DNA from: Zygnema cylindricum
Lineage: Eukaryota; Streptophyta; Zygnematophyceae; Zygnematales; Zygnemataceae
Assembly (NCBI GenBank): GCA_037447655.1
Contig: JBBHKE010000953.1
Span: 62,001-126,000, forward strand
Direction of reading: 5' to 3'
Length of the DNA stretch: 64,000 nucleotides
The notes under the pieces are model-generated. The model did no database searches. It had not been told where the DNA came from and saw only the letters and a program-made list of their open reading frames with translations. The number at the start of each line of letters is the position of its first letter. Position 1 is the first letter of the stretch. Positions 59,496-64,000 of the stretch are shown here, piece by piece. Both the position numbers and the translations under genes were made by a program.

Positions 59496-60983
59496 TTAAA
59501 TCATCATAAACATCCCATGGCTACCTTTCTCAGCAATGAAATAGACATCCTCCTCAAAACTAGCAGTAAAGACTCCTTCCCTAGTGCTAGTAAAAAAACC
59601 CTTATCATCTAATACAGATGTAGAGATGAGGTTTTTGTTCAGCTGCGGAATAAACAATACATCGGAGAATGTTACTATGGATGTCTTTTCTTTTACTAAC
59701 ACTTTTAGATCTACTGATCTTACAAGAGTAGTGGTGACTATCCTCCCATCCCCGTACTCTATCTCTACGGTGGGAAACTTTCTTATCTTAGTGAACAGGT
59801 GCCTATCCTTAAACATGTGCATGGAGGCACCTGAATCTATAATCCAGCCTGCTTCACCTTTCAATCCACCGTAAGCACATTTCTGCCTTCGTGGAATTTC
59901 GACCTTGTTTTTCGCCTCCAACTCCTCATCCAAAAGAAGCTCATCGTCCTCGTCATCGGATTCCGCCTCATGTACCTGTGTCACAAAGGCCTTTTTCTTT
60001 CCTCTCGAGGTACCACCAATCTGCCCCTCCTTTAATCGAAGCTCGGTTAGCTTAGTGCACTCTGCCATATAGTGCCCCGGTGTCTTACAAAAATGACATA
60101 AACCTTTGGGAGCCCTTGGTCCGAACTCGTCGGCCTGATTTTTCTGCTCCCTTCCCCCATAGTTTCTGACCGGTTTCCGAGAATCCATGTTCCTCCAATC
60201 GGTCAAAGTTGCAAAGGCTTGGCCACTCTTTCCTCCCCTTCAAATCTCAATCGTATTTTCCCGAACGAGAATCATCCCTACCACTGAGTTCCATATCCAC
60301 CTTGAGTTCGGCAAGTCCTGCACACGGTTGACTATGTTCTTGAACTCATCGAGTAACTTCATCAGTAAACAGTTAACCTTTTCTTTTTCACTAAAATCTT
60401 TTCCCGCACTCTCTAGCTCCATGAAGAGTATAGCAAGCTCATTGCAAAAATCCAACATTTCCCCCCTTTTGTAGACATATTCCTTAACTTTCTGATTAGC
60501 CAACTGTTGTTGCTAAATCGTACCACTTCGGTACATCCCTATGAGAGCCATCCACAGATCGGATGCCCTTTCTACCTGCAAATGAAGACATGCAAGTCCT
60601 TGAGTAAGATGGCGTAGGATGAAGTGCTTTGCCGCCATATGTTGAAATCCCAGGTTTGAGTATCATTCTCCTCGTTCCTCGGATTAGGTGACATGAATGC
60701 TGAACCAGTTGCTATTGGTGTGGTCGTCTCCTTCTCCGCTTCTTTGTCCACCACCTCTCCTTCCTTTATCTCCTTCGTTGAAGATGGACCTGCTTTCTTT
60801 GTGAATTTGCTTCTTTCAAACCCTGGAGGAATTCCAAGACTTGATGGACGCCCTAATCGTCCCCTCACTATCCCCCAAAACCTTTTTTCGTATAGAGCTC
60901 ATATCATCATACTTTCCCAGTATATGAAGCCAGTTCCATTAAATATTGGTACCTTAGAGGGTGGGCCAATAACCTGAAACTCT
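59496..60983 (-). pseudogene. Element 5 gag and protease
   Basis: The 236-codon frame 59496-60206 holds an intact zinc knuckle (CHFCKTPGHYMAEC) and the protease signature GWIIDSGAS. Upstream gag pieces lie at 60240-60503 and, after a TAA near 60515, in the 60572-60983 region, where the N-terminal part is also shifted. The N-terminus begins inside the LTR as in element 1. Confidence 0.82.
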
Positions 60984-63815
60984 GAGACCTCCATAAGTCC
61001 TCTAAGTGGACAGCTTCCAAGAAGCCTCTAGGATAACCCTGACCCCTTTGTGTTTCAGCAAGCAAAACTGCCACCGTGGCAGACAAAAACTCTAACCAAC
61101 TTCACCCATGTGAAGGCAAGACTCCCTTGAGTCGATAACAAAAAGAATCTCTGAATTTGCTCCCCTGAGCAGTAAGTTATGGAGGGTCAAATTTGACTTT
61201 TTGTACAAAAGCTCTCTGGGAGAGAGGGTCCTATCTCCTAATTTTTCTAAGTCCTATCTCTCTCACAGACTCTATCTACTGATGTACGGAGCCAATCAGA
61301 TTAAATTTCTGTACACAAAAGTATAGCTGTTGGTGTACTTTTTGTAGAAACATTGTACGACATGGCCTAAATGTCGACACGTGGTATATGTGGATTCGCT
61401 CCCTTAATCCTAGGAGATGCCGCGATCCAATGTCATTCCGCCACGTGTCATCCGATGTGGCGATGACCAAAAACCGCCGAAATCCTCTTCTGCGATCTCG
61501 GCGTTTAATTCCGGCTGTCCGATTAAATTTACATTTAATCATAACCGTAATAAATAAATGCTCGGTATTCATTTCGCTAAAAAAATAAATGCGCGGTATT
61601 CGTTTCTTATCCGTACTGTAATCTGTACTTTTACATTACTGGATCTATGTCTCCCGTAAAACTGTTTTAGTTAAATGAACTATCCTACGTATTAATGTTT
61701 AACTAATTATCAAACCCTATAATGCGTAACAATATATCTAGACTTAACGGTTAAAGCTACCGGCTACCGACTGTTTATCGTCTGGCAGGTACCAGGATCA
61801 AATCCTAGAGGTATCATGTATTCTTTTAGTAAATAAACCCCTAATGATAAATAAACTAATATTCATATCCAGTAAACCTCTGGATAGCCTAGGTAGCAAT
61901 GGCTCTAGCTTCCTCTCCAATTTCTCAGTGACTGCGACAAGTTTGAGAGTTTGAGAGAGAAGTTAGAGGTAGTCTGCCTCAGCTTCTTTCTATATTTCTA
62001 TTTAGACATAGAAAATACTTTAAAATGACCATTAATTTCTACACGGGTGAGGCGTCAAACTGGTCTTGGCATCCTTGTAGGGTTTGGAGGAAGCAGATTC
62101 AATAAAGTTAAAGATCCATCTCCAAGGGAGGAGACAAAGAAAAGGGAGGTGGTGGACAAATGAAAGGAGAAAGAGCCGATCACACCGATAACATCGAGTT
62201 CAGCATTCGTGTCATCTATTCTGAGGAACGAGGAGAAGATACTGATACCTGCGACTATAACTATATGGCGGCAAAGCAATTCATCTTCCGCCATCTTACT
62301 CAAAGGCTTGCATCTCCTCATTTGGAGGTAGAGAGGGCATCCGATCTTTAGGAGGCAACCATAGTGATGTACCGAGGTGGTACGATTTAGTACCAACCGT
62401 TGGCTGATCCGAAAATTAATGCATATGTATACAAAGGGGGGAAGATGTAAGATTTTTGTAATGAGCTCGCAACACTTTTCAGAGAGTTAGAGAGTGTTGG
62501 AAAAGTAGAAACTGAAAAGGAAAAGGTTAACTGCTTGCTCATGAAGTTAACAGATGAGTTTGAGAATATAGTGTGCAGGACTTGCCACACTTAAGGTGGA
62601 CATGGAATTTAGTGGTAGGGATGATTCTCGTTCAGGAGAATACGATTGAGATTCAAAGGGGAGGTAAGAGTGGCAAGCCTTGGTAGCCAGGACCGATCGG
62701 AGGAACAAGGATTCTAGCAAACCGGTATGAAACTAAGGAGGGGGGCGGGGGCAGAAAAATGGGATCGATGAGTTCGTACCAAGGGCTCCCAAGGGATTGT
62801 ATCATTTTTGTAAGAAACCAGGGCACTATATGGCGGATTGCACCAAGCTAACCAAACTTTGGTTAAAGGAGTGGCAGATTGGTGGACCTTCAAGAGGAAA
62901 GAAAAAGGCTCTTGTGAGATAGGTACATGAAGAGGAATTCGAGGACAAGGACGATGAGCTCTTGTTAGATGAGGAGTTGGAGGCGAAGACCCAGGCCAAA
63001 ATTCCTCGAAAGCAGAAATATGCTTTTGGAGGATTAAAAGATGAAAGAGGTTAGATTGTGGATCCTGGTGCCTCCATGCACATGTGTAAGGACAAACATC
63101 TGTTCACTAAGATGAGAAAGATCCCCACCGTAGAGATAGAGTATGGGGATGGGAGGGTAGTCACCACTACTTTGGTAGGATCGGTAGATCTGAAAGTCTT
63201 AGTGGAGGGAAAGACACCATAGTGACATTCTCTGATGTGTTGTTTATTCTAGAGTTAAACAAAAACTTCATCTCAACGGTTGTGTTAGATGATAAGGGTT
63301 TTGAGACTAGCACTAGGTAGGGAACCTTTACTGCTAGTTTTGAGAAGGAAGTTTATTTCACTGCTGAAAAAGGTAAGCAAGGGATGTTTAGGCTGATTTT
63401 AAGCAATGAAAAGAATAAACTTTACTATGTTGGTGTTCATGATATTATGTTGTGGCATAAGAGGCTCGGACATGTGCATTCGGATAAGTTGAAAAAAATG
63501 AAAAAGATGAGAATAGTGGAAGGAATTCAGTTCGGACCAAGTGAAAATCTAAGTCACTGTAGTGGTTGTGCTTAAGGTAAGGCACACATGTTACCTTTCC
63601 CAAAGGAAGCCACTTATAAAGGAGAAAATATTTAGACTTGGTACACACTGATATTTCCGGATACTCTAAAGTGCCTTCACCTGGGGGTAAAAGGTTTATA
63701 ATAACATTCACCGACAATTGGTCTCGATATTCTATAGTGTATTTTTTGAAAAGTAAATCAGAGGCCCCATAGATTTTTAAGGAATATAAAGCGTGGAGTG
63801 ATAAACTCTATGAAC

Positions 63816-64000
63816 TGTTGAAAAGAGAGGTATTTTGTAGTCTTTCTTGTGGACTTACTGCAGCCCTATACTTGTCGTAGTCACGGAGGACCTGCAGACA
63901 GCCATGGCTGCCTGCTGCAGCTAAAGGAGACAGGCAGATCATCCGGTACAGTTTTTCTGCAAAATATAACTGCCCCTTGTGGGACTTGATCCAGTGACCT
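63816..64000 (+). mobile_element. Start of a plus-strand LTR inserted in element 4 integrase
   Basis: Begins TGTTGAAAAG at 63816 and matches the inverse of 7351-7155 block for block, including GTATTTTGTAGTC, the stem-loop ACTTGTCGTAGTCAC and the tRNA-like end GGACTTGATCCAGTGACCT. It continues past the window edge. Confidence 0.85.

Larger units (their letters stand above)
55544..62043 (-). mobile_element. Copia element 5, full length, nested, target duplication CGGGT
   Basis: LTRs at 55544-56622 and 60975-62043. CGGGT flanks both ends (55539-55543, 62044-62048), and the interrupted gag of element 4 lines up across it. Gene order and sequence closely match element 1. The purine tract AAGGGGAG lies next to the 3' LTR. 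The RT box is intact (AIYVDDLFVLSK), but stops and shifts remain in gag, integrase and between RT segments. Confidence 0.94.
54364..63815 (+). mobile_element. Copia element 4 (plus strand), interrupted by element 5 and a further LTR
   Basis: 5' LTR 54364-55423 (TGTAGAAATTA start, CACA end), perfect half-tRNA primer site at 55424, gag from the ATG at 55404 to 55543, then element 5. Gag resumes at 62049 with no loss (GILVGFGGSRF follows where expected). The zinc knuckle (CKKPGHYMADC) is near 62810, a protease-like DPGAS (Ser changed to Pro) near 63062, and the integrase zinc region (MLWHKRLGHV; HCSGCA) at 63440-63575. The element is cut at 63815 by another LTR. Many stops; an old, dead copy and the host of two younger insertions. 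Confidence 0.88.

Overview
The window looks like nuclear DNA of a green-lineage eukaryote. Both clear genes have GT-AG introns, and both are plant-type: a phytochrome-like hybrid kinase and an L-galactose dehydrogenase of the plant vitamin C pathway. Noncoding DNA is AT-rich and packed with Ty1/copia retrotransposons and small inverted-repeat elements. My best guess is a streptophyte (charophyte) alga or another early-diverging streptophyte, because the phytochrome keeps a complete histidine kinase and a response regulator. That placement is inference.

Layout. 1-6275: truncated copy (A) of the phytochrome-like gene, running off the left edge. 6276-7351: retrotransposon LTR sitting on copy A's breakpoint. 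7352-8485: broken non-LTR reverse transcriptase. 8486-10929: AT-rich spacer with an inverted-repeat element and promoter-proximal repeats. 10930-22831: complete phytochrome-like gene (copy B, 25 exons, about 1,890 codons). 23040-30480: gene-free DNA with MITE-like elements, perfect hairpins and a 2.3 kb repeat present twice. 30480-31740: GC-rich block, then a G-rich purine tract. 35275-38791: L-galactose dehydrogenase (5 exons). 41297-41660: minisatellite. 42161-49152: short hydrolase-like reading frame split by a copia element. 49153-64000: nested copia elements and a second reverse transcriptase fragment.

Copy B has the order PAS, GAF, PHY, PAS, PAS, histidine kinase, long linker, receiver. 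The residues normally needed to bind and switch a bilin are missing (bilin cysteine and DIP aspartate), while the kinase His, N and G boxes and the receiver Asp and Lys are present. Copy A is nearly identical but stops 15 bases before the kinase exon.

The retroelements share unusual features. The primer binding site matches the anticodon region of initiator tRNA-Met (half-tRNA priming). The gag frame begins inside the LTR. The LTRs carry a GTAC palindrome, a conserved stem-loop and a tRNA-like block on the antisense strand. One element has lost protease, integrase and most of RT but keeps a 436-codon Gag-type frame. Three insertions can be ordered by nesting, two of them with perfect 5-bp target duplications.
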